NCBI RefSeq assembly: GCF_018130765.1
Contig: NZ_JAFCJZ010000003.1
Coordinates: forward strand, 372,001 to 436,000
Direction of reading: 5' to 3'
Length of the DNA stretch: 64,000 nucleotides
Source of the DNA: Bradyrhizobium iriomotense
Lineage (GTDB): Bacteria > Pseudomonadota > Alphaproteobacteria > Rhizobiales > Xanthobacteraceae
Shown here: positions 36,324 through 46,750 of the stretch, one piece after another
Position numbering within the stretch: the first letter of the stretch is position 1
Layout: every line of letters begins with the position of its first letter
Made by a program: the position numbers and the translations under genes
Notes under the pieces: generated by a model
Databases searched by the model: none
The model's input: only the letters and a program-made list of their open reading frames with translations
What the model was told of the DNA's origin: nothing

Positions 36324-38150
36324 TCAGTGATTATCCCGCGCCACACCAAAGGTGCCGGCGACGTTCTGGTAGCGCGTGGCGAGCTCCATGCAGGCGCCGG
36401 TCGATTGCTGGCCGACGGTGTTGCGATAGATCTCCTGCCACGGCGTCTGGTTCGGCGGGTGCTTGAAGCCGCCATTGGCCTTGAGCTCGGCGTGGCGCTG
36501 CTTCAGCTCCTCGTCCGAGATCAAAATGTTGGCGCTGCCCTTGTTGAGGTCGATGCGGACCTTGTCGCCGGTCTTGAGGATCGCAAGCCCGCCATTGGCG
36601 GCGGCTTCCGGCGAAGCGTTCAGGATCGAGGGCGAGCCCGAGGTGCCGGACTGACGGCCGTCGCCGATGCAGGGCAGGGACAGGATGCCGCGTTTGATCA
36701 GCGCCGCCGGCGGCTGCATGTTCACGACCTCGGCTCCTCCAGGGTAGCCGATCGGGCCGGTACCGCGGATGAACAGCACGCAGCGCTCGTCGATGTCCAG
36801 CGAGGCATCGTCGATCCGCTCGTGGTAATCCTCCGGACCCTCGAACACGATGGCGCGGCCTTCGAAGGCGTTGAGGTCTTTCGGATTGCTCAAGTAGCGA
36901 TCGCGGAATTCCTTGGAGATCACTGAGGTCTTCATGATCGCGGAATCGAACAGGTTGCCCTTCAGCACCAGGAAGCCGGCATCCTTCACCAGCGGCTTGT
37001 CGTAGGCCCAGATCACGTCGTTGTCGGGCTTGGGCGCATCCCTGCAGTTCTCGCCGATGCCGCGGCCGTTGACCGTGACCGCATCCTCATGGATGCGCTT
37101 GTGCTTCATCAGCTCGCGCACCACGGCCGGCACGCCACCGGCGCGGTGGAATTCCTCGCCGAGATAGAAGCCGGCCGGCTGCATGTTGACCAGCAGCGGC
37201 ACGTCGTGGCCGACCTTCTGCCAGTCGTCGATCGACAGCTCGACGCCGATATGGCGGGCCAGCGCGTTGATGTGGATCGGCGCGTTGGTCGAGCCGCCGA
37301 TCGCCGAGTTGATGACGATGCAGTTCTCGAACGCCTTGCGGGTCAGGATGTCCGAGGGCTTGAGATCTTCCCAGACCATCTCGACGGCGCGTTTTCCCGT
37401 CTCGTAGGCGATCTGGCCGCGCTCGCGATAGGGGGCGGGGATCGCCGCGCAGCCCGGCAGCGAGAAGCCGAGCGCTTCGGCAAGCCCGTTCATGGTCGAG
37501 GCCGTGCCCATGGTGTTGCAATGGCCGACCGAAGGCGCCGAGGAGGCCACGATCTCCATGAACTCCTCATAGTCGATCTCACCGGCGGCGAGCCGCTCGC
37601 GCGACTTCCAGACGATGGTGCCGGAGCCGGTGCGCTCGCCGTCGTGCCAGCCGTTCAGCATCGGGCCGCCCGACAGCACGATCGCGGGCAGGTTGACGGT
37701 CGCCGCCGCCATCATGCAGGCGGGCGTCGTCTTGTCGCAGCCGGTGGTCAGCACCACGCCGTCGAGCGGATAGCCGTAGAGGATCTCGACCAGGCCGAGA
37801 TAGGCGAGGTTGCGGTCGAGCGCCGCGGTCGGGCGCTTGCCGGTCTCCTGAATGGGGTGGGTCGGGAATTCCATCGCAATGCCGCCGGCCTCGCGGATGC
37901 CTTCGCGGACGCGGTGGGCGAGCTCGATATGGTGGCGGTTGCAGGGGGAGAGGTCGTTGCCGGTCTGGGCGATGCCGATGATCGGCTTGCCCGACTGCAG
38001 CTCGGCGCGGGTGAGGCCGTAGTTCAGGTAACGCTCCATATAGAGCGCGGTCATGCCTGGATTATGCGGGTTGTTGAACCAGTCCTGCGAGCGAAGGTGG
38101 CGGCGGGTGCCGTTACCGGGCGCGTGCCCATTGGTAGGCTTTTTTGTCAT
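36324..38150 (-). CDS. IlvD/Edd-family sugar-acid dehydratase (arabinonate/xylonate type)
   Basis: A 608-residue Fe-S dehydratase. Cluster cysteines are in [18 protein letters not shown] and SVGHCNTMG, and the ELNPHxxxN-type region is replaced by [16 protein letters not shown]. The long N-terminal head ([28 protein letters not shown]) marks the sugar-acid group (arabinonate, xylonate or other aldonate dehydratases) rather than dihydroxy-acid dehydratase. It would convert a sugar acid to the 2-keto-3-deoxy acid used by the kinase and aldolase across the lacI gene. The start at 38150 follows GGAGAAACC. Confidence 0.94.
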   Translation of the reverse strand: MTKKPTNGHAPGNGTRRHLRSQDWFNNPHNPGMTALYMERYLNYGLTRAELQSGKPIIGIAQTGNDLSPCNRHHIELAHRVREGIREAGGIAMEFPTHPIQETGKRPTAALDRNLAYLGLVEILYGYPLDGVVLTTGCDKTTPACMMAAATVNLPAIVLSGGPMLNGWHDGERTGSGTIVWKSRERLAAGEIDYEEFMEIVASSAPSVGHCNTMGTASTMNGLAEALGFSLPGCAAIPAPYRERGQIAYETGKRAVEMVWEDLKPSDILTRKAFENCIVINSAIGGSTNAPIHINALARHIGVELSIDDWQKVGHDVPLLVNMQPAGFYLGEEFHRAGGVPAVVRELMKHKRIHEDAVTVNGRGIGENCRDAPKPDNDVIWAYDKPLVKDAGFLVLKGNLFDSAIMKTSVISKEFRDRYLSNPKDLNAFEGRAIVFEGPEDYHERIDDASLDIDERCVLFIRGTGPIGYPGGAEVVNMQPPAALIKRGILSLPCIGDGRQSGTSGSPSILNASPEAAANGGLAILKTGDKVRIDLNKGSANILISDEELKQRHAELKANGGFKHPPNQTPWQEIYRNTVGQQSTGACMELATRYQNVAGTFGVARDNH

Positions 38151-38285
38151 TGGTTTCTCCTGCAATGCAAACGCACTGGCGTCAGTCACCGGCGTAAATC
38201 TTGGGCTGTCGGCTTGTGCGATGCCCAACGGCGTGAGCAATGGTCTGCCTGCCCGTTGGCGGGTCGTTTCCTCACAAGTTCGATA

Positions 38286-39386
38286 TTAGTCATGGCTGCT
38301 TGGTAACGCTACCATTTTGTTCGGTGCGCCGCCGGCCGATACGGCTGGCCTGTTGTCCGACTGCCGCGACGACGAGCTTTGCCGCTCGATCACCTTGAAG
38401 CCGAGGTCGAGCACCGGCTGCTCCGGGCGCCGTCCCTCGATCGCCTCGATCAGCATGGTGGCGGCCGTCTTGCCCATCTCGTAGCGGTTGGTGCGCACGC
38501 TGGTGAGGGTGGGAACGGCGGAGGCCATGAATTCGAGGTCATTGAATCCGACGATCGCGATCTGCTCGGGGACGCTGATCTCGCGGCGGCGGCATTCGAA
38601 CAACACGCCGAGCGCGAGGTCGTCATTGGCGCAGAACACCGCGTCGAGGTCGGGCTGGTGCGCCAGGAGATCGGTGAAGAGGGCGCCGCCAAGCGTGACC
38701 GAGGTCGGCGTCGCGGTCGTCACGACGAGGCGCTGCTCGAACAGGCCGGCGTCCTTCATGGCGGAGACATATCCGTCCAGCCGCCGCTGCACCCTGGGAT
38801 CCATCCGCGCGCCGACGAAGCCGATCTTGCGGTGACCTTGCGCGAACAGGTGGGCAATCGCCGCGCGTGCTGCATCGTAGTGGGAAAAGCCGATCATCAT
38901 GTCGACCGGACTGGGCCCGATCTCCATGATCTGCACGATCGGGCAGTCGGCCGCCTCCAGCATCGCGCGCGATTCCGCGGTCTGGTCGATGCCGGTGACG
39001 ATCAGCCCGGCCGGCTTTTGTGCCAGAAACAGGCGCAGCAGCTTCTCCTCCTGGAGAATACTGTAGCGTGTGTTGGACAACTGGATCGAGTAACGGCTGC
39101 CTTCGGAGGCGTCGTAGATGCCGCGCAGCACGTCGGAAAACACGTTGTTGGTGAGTGACGGAATCAAGACACCGATCACCTCGGTGCGCTGCGAGGCGAG
39201 GGCACGTGCCGCAAGGTTGGGCACGTAGCCGAGCTCCTTGGCCGCGCTTTCGACCCGCGTCCGCTTGGCCACCGACAGCGCCTCGGGATTGCGGAAGAAA
39301 CGGGACGCCGTAATCGGGCTCACGCCGGCAAGCTCGGCGACTTCCGCCAGCCGGATTTTGCCTGACTTGGTGCGTTTTCGACCCAT
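38286..39386 (-). CDS. LacI-family transcriptional regulator
   Basis: A 366-residue LacI/GntR-type repressor. The HTH and hinge are at residues 11-60 (IRLAEVAELAGVSPITASRFFRNPEALS, YVPNLAARALASQ), and the periplasmic-binding-like effector domain begins TEVIGVLIPSLTNNVFSDVLRG. It sits between the dehydratase/SDR operon (same strand) and the divergent ABC importer operon. Two similar palindromes flank it, so it probably represses both. The inducer should be the transported sugar acid or the 2-keto-3-deoxy intermediate. Confidence 0.95.
   Translation of the reverse strand: MGRKRTKSGKIRLAEVAELAGVSPITASRFFRNPEALSVAKRTRVESAAKELGYVPNLAARALASQRTEVIGVLIPSLTNNVFSDVLRGIYDASEGSRYSIQLSNTRYSILQEEKLLRLFLAQKPAGLIVTGIDQTAESRAMLEAADCPIVQIMEIGPSPVDMMIGFSHYDAARAAIAHLFAQGHRKIGFVGARMDPRVQRRLDGYVSAMKDAGLFEQRLVVTTATPTSVTLGGALFTDLLAHQPDLDAVFCANDDLALGVLFECRRREISVPEQIAIVGFNDLEFMASAVPTLTSVRTNRYEMGKTAATMLIEAIEGRRPEQPVLDLGFKVIERQSSSSRQSDNRPAVSAGGAPNKMVALPSSHD
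38301..38314. promoter_or_regulatory. Candidate LacI-type operator in the 3' end of lacI
   Basis: TGGTAACGCTACCA is a near-perfect palindrome with the central CG typical of LacI/GalR operators. It lies inside the last codons of the lacI gene, about 150 bp before the dehydratase start. It agrees at 11 of 14 positions with the site at 39429-39442 in the divergent promoter gap. A promoter for the dehydratase operon close to it would be repressed by LacI. Confidence 0.55.
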
Positions 39387-39428
39387 TTGCTGCTCTTAGC
39401 ATAGCCACTGTCGCAAACAAAGGATCGT

Positions 39429-39442
39429 TGACAGCGCTACCA
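39429..39442. promoter_or_regulatory. Candidate LacI-type operator in the divergent promoter region
   Basis: TGACAGCGCTACCA is a pseudo-palindrome with core AGCGCT, 43 bp upstream of the lacI start and 149 bp before the ABC ATPase start. It resembles the site at 38301-38314, which supports real repressor binding. The regulator is inferred to be the adjacent LacI protein. Confidence 0.6.
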
Positions 39443-39590
39443 GCAACGACTAACCAAAGACAAATTGCCAAAGCCGCGCAAACTGCTGACAATGTCGCCT
39501 GCTAAGAGTGGGCTTCGTTCGGCGAAGTTCGGAAAAACAAGACGGTGGCGGCGCGAGGGTTGCGTCGCCTGAGTCGGAGGAGGGAGCTAG

Positions 39591-40658
<1,068 letters not shown>

Positions 40659-40709
40659 CGATAAGACGACAAGTCATAAGACAACAAAAAGCATCACAGG
40701 GAGGACACC

Positions 40710-42029
40710 ATGCAAGACTTTACCCGCCGGACTCTGCTTCAGGGCGGAACGGCTCTGGCTGCGACCGGCATGCTCACCGGGCCGGCGCTGTTCGACTTCG
40801 CCAGGGCGTGGGCACAGAGCGCGCCGTGGAAGGCCGAGCCGGGCGCCAAGCTGACCGTGATGCGGTGGAAGCGCTTCGTGCCGGCGGAAGACGATGCATT
40901 CAACGCGATGGTGGCGGCGTTCAAGGCCGCGACCGGCACCGAGATGAACGTGTTCAGCGAGTCGTTCGAGGACGTGCAGCCGAAGGCCTCGGTTGCGGCC
41001 AACACCGGCTCGGGGCTCGACCTTGCCTGGGGGCTGCACACGCTGCCGCAGCTCTTCCCCACCAAAGTGCTGAAGATGAACGACGTCGCCGATTATCTCG
41101 GCAAGAAGTATGGCGGCTGGACCGATGCGGCCGCCAAGACCTGCAAGCTCGGCAACGACTGGCTCGGCATTCCCGTTGCGACCAACGGCGGCTACATGAC
41201 CTACCGCAAGTCGGCGCTCGACAAGGCCGGCTTCAAGGAATTCCCGAAGGACTTCCCCGGCTTCCTCGAGATGTGCAAGGCCCTGAAGGCGAACAACACG
41301 CCGGCCGGTTTCGCGCTCGGGCATGCCTCGGGCGACGGCAATTCGTGGCTGCACTGGGTGCTGTGGGGCCACGGCGCCTACACCGTCGACCAGAACGACA
41401 AGATCATCATCAATTCGCCGGAGACGGCGAAGGCGCTGGAATATTGCAAGGCGCTGTATGAGAGCTTCATCCCGGGCACGGCGTCCTGGAACGACTCTTC
41501 CAACAACAAGGCGTACCTCGCCGGCGAGCTCTATTGCACGGCGAACGGCATCTCGATCTACGTGGCCGCCAAGACCGACGCGACCAAGAAGGAGCTCACC
41601 GAGGACACCTATCACGCGCTCTGGCCGGTCGGACCGGTCGGCAAACCGACCGAGCTGCAGCTCGCGCTGCCAATCCTCGCCTTCAACTTCACCAAATATC
41701 CGAACGCGGCGAAGGCTTTCGTCGCCTTCATGCTGGAGAAGGAAAACTACGAGAAGTGGCTGGACGGCGCGCAAGGCTATCTGACGCAGACCTTGAACGC
41801 CTATGAGTCGGCGCCGATCTGGACGGCAGATCCCAAGAATACCGTGTTCTCGCAGGCCTCCAAGCGCACCCTGCCGGCGTCCGGCATCGGCACGGTCGGT
41901 GAGAAGGCGGCGACCGCGATCGCCGACTTCATCGTCGTCGACATGTTTGCCAACTACTGCACCGGCGCCAAGGATGCGAAGGGGGCGATGGCGGAAGCCG
42001 AACGCCAGCTGAAGCGCATCTATCGCTAA
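40710..42029 (+). CDS. Sugar ABC transporter substrate-binding protein (UgpB-like)
   Basis: A 439-residue periplasmic binding protein. It carries a twin-arginine-like signal (FTRRTLLQGGTALAATGML, cleavage after AWA at about 35), so it may be exported folded. Core motifs include KLTVMRWKRFVPAEDDAFNAMVAAFKAATG and WHGAY-type ligand loop (WLHWVLWGHGAYTVDQ). It lies 51 bp after the ATPase gene with GGGAGGACACC upstream. The ligand is unknown. Confidence 0.93.
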   Translation: MQDFTRRTLLQGGTALAATGMLTGPALFDFARAWAQSAPWKAEPGAKLTVMRWKRFVPAEDDAFNAMVAAFKAATGTEMNVFSESFEDVQPKASVAANTGSGLDLAWGLHTLPQLFPTKVLKMNDVADYLGKKYGGWTDAAAKTCKLGNDWLGIPVATNGGYMTYRKSALDKAGFKEFPKDFPGFLEMCKALKANNTPAGFALGHASGDGNSWLHWVLWGHGAYTVDQNDKIIINSPETAKALEYCKALYESFIPGTASWNDSSNNKAYLAGELYCTANGISIYVAAKTDATKKELTEDTYHALWPVGPVGKPTELQLALPILAFNFTKYPNAAKAFVAFMLEKENYEKWLDGAQGYLTQTLNAYESAPIWTADPKNTVFSQASKRTLPASGIGTVGEKAATAIADFIVVDMFANYCTGAKDAKGAMAEAERQLKRIYR

Positions 42030-42093
42030 CGGTCACGGAGTGGGCGGCCATCCGGCCGCCCACTCGTCAACATTTCGATCAGGGATATCGGGC

Positions 42094-43047
42094 ATGGCTG
42101 AAGTCGCAATTCCCCGGGCCAAGCCTCAGATGAGCGAGGCGAGCGCCTGGAACCAGCTCAAACACAATCGCAACTGGCTCGGCTTCTGGTTCATGGTGCC
42201 GGCCATGGCGTTCCTGATCTTCTTCCTGGCCTATCCGCTGGGGCTCGGCATCTGGCTGTCCTTCACGGACACCCGTATCGGCAGGGTCGGGCACTTCGTC
42301 GCCACTGAGAACTATGAGTGGCTGTGGGACGATTCCATCTTCTGGCTGTCGGTGTTCAACACGCTCCTGTACACCTTCGTCGCCAGCGCTCTCAAATTTG
42401 CGATCGGGCTCTATCTCGCACTGCTGCTGAACGAGAATATGCCGTTCAAGGCGATGCTGCGCGCGATGGTCCTCATCCCCTTCATCGTGCCGACGGTGCT
42501 CTCTGCGCTGGCGTTCTGGTGGATCTTCGATTCGCAATTCTCCATCATCTCCTGGTCGCTGAAGCATCTCGGTCTGATCAGCCAGAACATCAACTTCCTC
42601 GGCGATACCACCTGGGCCCGCATTTGCGTGATCTTCGCCAATATCTGGCGTGGCGTGCCGTTCGTGGCGATCACGCTGCTGGCAGGCCTGCAGACGGTGT
42701 CGCCGTCGCTCTATGAGGCGGCAACGCTCGACGGCGCCACCCGCTGGCAGAATTTCCGGCACATCACCTATCCGCTGCTGACGCCGATCATCGCCGTCGT
42801 CATGACGTTCTCGGTGCTCTTCACCTTCACCGACTTCCAGCTGATCTGGGCCATGACCCGCGGCGGACCGGTCAACGCCACCCATCTGATGGCGACCCTG
42901 TCGTACCAGCGCGCGATCATCGCCGGGCAGCTGGGCGAGGGCGCCGCGATCTCCAGCGCCATGATTCCGTTCCTGCTCGCTGCGATCATGGTGTCCTGGT
43001 TCGGCCTGCAGCGTCGCAAGTGGCAGCAGGGAGAGAGCAATGACTGA
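42094..43047 (+). CDS. Sugar ABC transporter permease (MalF/UgpA family)
   Basis: A 317-residue membrane protein with six main helices and the EAA-type coupling motif (LYEAATLDGATRWQNFRHITYPLLTP). The start is at 42094 (ATG after GATATCGGGC); an upstream in-frame ATG at 42040 gives a non-protein-like extension. It pairs with the permease at 43040, overlapping it by 8 bp. Confidence 0.94.
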   Translation: MAEVAIPRAKPQMSEASAWNQLKHNRNWLGFWFMVPAMAFLIFFLAYPLGLGIWLSFTDTRIGRVGHFVATENYEWLWDDSIFWLSVFNTLLYTFVASALKFAIGLYLALLLNENMPFKAMLRAMVLIPFIVPTVLSALAFWWIFDSQFSIISWSLKHLGLISQNINFLGDTTWARICVIFANIWRGVPFVAITLLAGLQTVSPSLYEAATLDGATRWQNFRHITYPLLTPIIAVVMTFSVLFTFTDFQLIWAMTRGGPVNATHLMATLSYQRAIIAGQLGEGAAISSAMIPFLLAAIMVSWFGLQRRKWQQGESND

Positions 43048-43966
43048 CCTGCCCACCAGATCCATCGATCTCAAGAATGTGCTGTCGGGCTCGGGGCCTA
43101 CGGCCGATCACAGCGAGGGCATGAGCTATCTGCAGTCGGTGCCGCGCCGGATCGTGACGCTGTATCTGCCGCTCGCGATCATCGTCGTCATCCTGCTGTT
43201 CCCGTTCTACTGGATGGCGCTGACGTCGGTGAAGCCGGACGAACAGCTGCTCGATCTCGACAGGTACAATCCGTTCTGGACCTGGAGTCCGACGTTCAAG
43301 CACTTCCACAAGCTATTGTTCGAGAGCTACTACCCGCACTGGCTCTGGAATACGATGTACGTGGCCGTCTGCGCGACAGTGCTCTCGATCTTCGCGAGCG
43401 TGCTGGCCGCCTATGCCATCGTGCGGTTGCGCTACAAGGGGGCCCATCTGGTCGGCGGCCTGATCTTCCTCGCCTATCTGGTGCCGCCGTCGATCCTGTT
43501 CATCCCGCTCGCCACCGTCGTGTTCCAGTACGGCCTGTTCGATTCGCCGCTGGCGCTGATCCTGACCTATCCGACCATCCTGATCCCGTTCTCGACCTGG
43601 CTGCTGATGGGCTATTTCAAGACCATCCCGTTCGAGCTCGAGGAATGCGCCCTGATCGACGGGGCGAGCCGCTGGCAGATCCTGATCAAGATCGTGTTGC
43701 CGCTCGCGATCCCCGGCCTGATCTCGGCCTTCATCTTCTGCTTCACCCTGTGCTGGAACGAGTTCATCTACGCCCTGACATTCCTGCAATCGACCAGCAA
43801 CAAGACGGTGCCGGTGGCGATCGTCAACGAGTTCGTGGACGGCGACATCTACCGCTGGGGCTCGCTGATGGCGGGCGCGCTGGCCGGCTCGCTGCCCCTC
43901 GTCATCCTTTACGCCTTCTTCGTGGAGCATTATGTGTCGGCGATGACCGGCGCCGTGAAGGAATGA
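43040..43966 (+). CDS. Sugar ABC transporter permease (MalG/UgpE family)
   Basis: A 308-residue permease. It has an N-terminal cytosolic stretch of about 45 residues, six transmembrane segments, and the EAA motif FELEECALIDGASRWQILIKIVLPLAIPG. The sequence PVAIVNEFVDGDIYRWGSLMAGAL before the last helix is typical of the MalG group. It overlaps the first permease and is 66 bp before the dehydrogenase gene, completing the importer. Confidence 0.94.
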   Translation: MTDLPTRSIDLKNVLSGSGPTADHSEGMSYLQSVPRRIVTLYLPLAIIVVILLFPFYWMALTSVKPDEQLLDLDRYNPFWTWSPTFKHFHKLLFESYYPHWLWNTMYVAVCATVLSIFASVLAAYAIVRLRYKGAHLVGGLIFLAYLVPPSILFIPLATVVFQYGLFDSPLALILTYPTILIPFSTWLLMGYFKTIPFELEECALIDGASRWQILIKIVLPLAIPGLISAFIFCFTLCWNEFIYALTFLQSTSNKTVPVAIVNEFVDGDIYRWGSLMAGALAGSLPLVILYAFFVEHYVSAMTGAVKE

Positions 43967-44032
43967 TCGCGGGGCTTGCCTGAGGGCGCGTCAGGAGCGG
44001 CGCGTTCCGTCCAATAAGAAGGAGTTAAGCTC

Positions 44033-45019
44033 TTGCACATTCTGGTTCTCGGCGCCGCCGGCATGGTCGGCCGTAAATTCTGTGAACGGCTGCTGCGCGA
44101 CGGCCGGCTCGGCAAGAGCGACATCACCAAGCTGACCATGCACGACGTGGTCGAGCCGAAGAAGCCGGAGAAGGCCGGTTTCCCCGTCGAGACCGTCTCG
44201 GGCGATTTCGCCGTGCCCGGCGCAGCCGAGAAGCTGATCGCCGGCCGCCCGCACGCGATCTTCCATCTCGCCGCCATCGTCTCGGGCGAGGCCGAGCTCG
44301 ATTTCGACAAGGGCTACCGCATCAATCTCGATGGCACGCGGATGCTGCTCGACGCGATCAGGCTCGTCGGCGGCGGCTACAAGCCGCGCGTGGTGTTCAC
44401 GTCCTCGATCGCGGTGTTCGGCGCGCCGTTCCCGGAGGCGATCGGCGACGAGTTCTTCCACACCCCGCTGCTCAGCTACGGCACCCAGAAGGCGATCGGC
44501 GAACTCTTGCTCGCGGACTATTCCCGCCGCGGCTTCCTCGACGGCATCGGCATCCGCCTGCCGACCATCTGCATCCGGCCCGGCCTGCCCAACAAGGCGG
44601 CATCGGGCTTCTTCTCCAACATCCTGCGTGAGCCGCTGGCCGGCAAGGAAGCGGTGCTCCCGGTCTCCGAGGATGTCCGCCACTGGCACGCCACGCCGCG
44701 CTCGGCGGTCGGCTTCCTGCTCCACGCCGGCACCATGGACCTCGCCACCGTCGGCCCGCGCCGCAACCTCACCATGCCCGGCCTGTCGGCCACCGTCGGC
44801 GAGCAGATCGCCGCGTTGAAACGCGTTGCCGGCGAAAAGGTCGCAGCCCGCATCAAGCGCGAGCCCGATCCCTTCATCGTCGGCATCGTCGGCGGCTGGC
44901 CGCGCAATTTCGACGCAAAGCGCTCGCGCGAGCTCGGCTTCACCACCGCCGAGAGGACGTTCGACGATATCATCCGCATTCACATCGAAGACGAGCTCGG
45001 CGGCAACTTCGTCGCCTGA
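44033..45019 (+). CDS. denD: NAD-dependent epimerase/dehydratase, D-erythronate dehydrogenase (DenD)-like
   Basis: A 328-residue extended SDR: Rossmann motif LGAAGMVGR (residues 7-15), LAAIVSGEAELDFDKGY, FTSSIAVFG and the catalytic YGTQK. The sequence layout matches DenD (D-erythronate dehydrogenase) and related uronate dehydrogenases. The start is TTG at 44033, fixed by AAGGAG 8-10 bp upstream. It lies in the sugar operon between permease and kinase genes, so it likely oxidises the imported sugar acid at C2 or the C-terminal hydroxyl. The substrate is not certain. Confidence 0.85.
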   Translation: MHILVLGAAGMVGRKFCERLLRDGRLGKSDITKLTMHDVVEPKKPEKAGFPVETVSGDFAVPGAAEKLIAGRPHAIFHLAAIVSGEAELDFDKGYRINLDGTRMLLDAIRLVGGGYKPRVVFTSSIAVFGAPFPEAIGDEFFHTPLLSYGTQKAIGELLLADYSRRGFLDGIGIRLPTICIRPGLPNKAASGFFSNILREPLAGKEAVLPVSEDVRHWHATPRSAVGFLLHAGTMDLATVGPRRNLTMPGLSATVGEQIAALKRVAGEKVAARIKREPDPFIVGIVGGWPRNFDAKRSRELGFTTAERTFDDIIRIHIEDELGGNFVA

Positions 45020-45027
45020 CCTAACCG

Positions 45028-46029
45028 ATGAACAGCGTGGATATGACGATGGCGAGCGTTGCTTGCATCGGCGAATGCATGGTCGAGCTCCGGCAGGCCC
45101 AGGGGGGACATTCCTCTGGGCAGTCTGCCGGGCAGGGCGGTGGTCTCTACTCGCGCGGCTTCGGCGGTGACACCCTCAACACGGCCGTGTATCTCGCGCG
45201 GCTCGAGGTCAAGGTCGACTATCTCACCGCGCTCGGCGACGATGCGCTCAGCGATGAGATGATCACGGCCTGGAGCGCGGAGAGCGTCGGCACGCGGCGC
45301 GTCGTGCGCTTGCCGGGCAAGCTGCCCGGCCTCTACATGATCCAGACGGATGCCAAGGGCGAGCGCCAGTTCTTCCACTGGCGCGACAGCGCGGCGGCGC
45401 GCCAGCTGATGAGCCTGCCGGAGACCGACGAGCTGCTCAACTCGCTGATGAGCTACGACATCGTCTATCTCTCCGCGATCACGCTCTCGATCTACGATCA
45501 GGCCGGGCGCGATCGCCTGTTCGCGGCGATCCAGCGCGCGCGCCTGCTCGGCACGCGTTTCGTGTTCGACACCAATTTCCGGGCGCGCGGCTGGCCGGAT
45601 CGCGACGTCGCCCGCGAGGTCTTTGCCGGAGCGTTCGCGGCCGCCGACATCGTGCTGACCTCGACCGAGGACCTGCTCGCGCTCTGGCCCGGCGAAAGCC
45701 ACGAGCAACTGATGGCGCGCATTCCGACGCCCGAGCTGGTGTTCCGGCTCGCCGAGCCCGTCAGCCTGTTGCGCTTTCCCGGCGGGACCCACGAGGTCCG
45801 CGCCGAGCCCATGACCAAACCCGTGGTCGACACCACCGCCGCCGGCGACAGTTTTGCCGCAGCCTATATCGCGGCCCGGCTCGCCGGCGCAGAGCCGGTC
45901 GAGGCGGCCCAGGCCGGCCATCGCCTCGCCAGCCTCGTGATCTGCTATCCCGGCGCCATCATTCCGGGCTATGCCATGCCGCCGAAGAAGCGGCATCGGC
46001 CGGCGGCCTCTCGCCAAGCCACCAAATGA
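45028..46029 (+). CDS. PfkB-family sugar kinase, probable 2-keto-3-deoxy-sugar-acid kinase
   Basis: A 333-residue ribokinase-like protein: substrate loop CIGECMVELRQ near the N-terminus, GGDTLNTAVYLARL, FDTNFRARGW (KDG kinase-type) and the catalytic DTTAAGDSFAAAYIAARL. The sequence resembles 2-dehydro-3-deoxygluconokinase. Starts at 45028, 45043 and 45049 are all possible; the first is listed. With Eda directly downstream it would make KDPG or an epimer from the dehydratase product. Confidence 0.9.
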   Translation: MNSVDMTMASVACIGECMVELRQAQGGHSSGQSAGQGGGLYSRGFGGDTLNTAVYLARLEVKVDYLTALGDDALSDEMITAWSAESVGTRRVVRLPGKLPGLYMIQTDAKGERQFFHWRDSAAARQLMSLPETDELLNSLMSYDIVYLSAITLSIYDQAGRDRLFAAIQRARLLGTRFVFDTNFRARGWPDRDVAREVFAGAFAAADIVLTSTEDLLALWPGESHEQLMARIPTPELVFRLAEPVSLLRFPGGTHEVRAEPMTKPVVDTTAAGDSFAAAYIAARLAGAEPVEAAQAGHRLASLVICYPGAIIPGYAMPPKKRHRPAASRQATK

Positions 46030-46039
46030 ATCGAGACCC

Positions 46040-46690
46040 ATGACCACCTCTGCCCAACAGAACCACCTCGTCGCGCTGTTCAAGGCCGCGACCGTCATTC
46101 CCGTCCTCACCATCGAGCGTATCCAGGATGCGGTGCCGCTGGCGCGCGCGCTGGTCGCCGGCGGCGTCCGCACGCTGGAGGTGACCCTGCGCACCCCCGT
46201 TGCGATCGAGGCGGCGCGGGCGATGATGGCCGAGGTGCCCGAGGCGGTCGTCGGCATCGGCACGATCCTCAACCCGGCCGACTTCACCCGTGTCGAGAAG
46301 CTCGGCGTCGCGTTCGGCATCAGCCCGGGCCTGACCCCCGATCTCCTGAAGGCCGCAGCCCACAGCTCCCTGCCATTCGCGCCGGGCATTGCCACGGCCT
46401 CCGAGCTGATGCTGGCGCTGTCCCACGGCTTCGACGTCGCAAAGTTCTTCCCGGCCGAGCAGGCCGGCGGCATCAAGGGCCTGCGGGCGCTCGGCGGCCC
46501 GTTCCCGAACGTGCGGTTCTGTCCCACGGGCGGGGTCGGCGAGGCCAATGCGGCGACCTGGCTGGCCGAACCCAACGTGGTCGCGGTCGGCGGTTCCTGG
46601 CTGTGCCCGACGGCGGAGATCAGGGCCGGGAACTGGGCCGGCATAACTGCCATCTGCCAGCGCACCCTCCAGGCCCTTAAACCTGCGTGA
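46040..46690 (+). CDS. eda: 2-dehydro-3-deoxy-6-phosphogluconate (KDPG) aldolase
   Basis: A 216-residue class I aldolase with the general base Glu47 (LEVTLRT), GIGTILNPAD, the phosphate-binding PGIATASE, the Schiff-base Lys135 in DVAKFFPAE and CPTGGVGEANAATWL. It cleaves KDPG (or a close isomer) to pyruvate and glyceraldehyde-3-phosphate, ending the pathway started by the dehydratase. It starts 10 bp after the kinase stop. Confidence 0.95.
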   Translation: MTTSAQQNHLVALFKAATVIPVLTIERIQDAVPLARALVAGGVRTLEVTLRTPVAIEAARAMMAEVPEAVVGIGTILNPADFTRVEKLGVAFGISPGLTPDLLKAAAHSSLPFAPGIATASELMLALSHGFDVAKFFPAEQAGGIKGLRALGGPFPNVRFCPTGGVGEANAATWLAEPNVVAVGGSWLCPTAEIRAGNWAGITAICQRTLQALKPA

Positions 46691-46750
46691 AGTCTTGCCA
46701 TCCCTGCGCTAAGACTTAGCTCAGGTGAAAGACCCCAGGGAGAAGAGACC

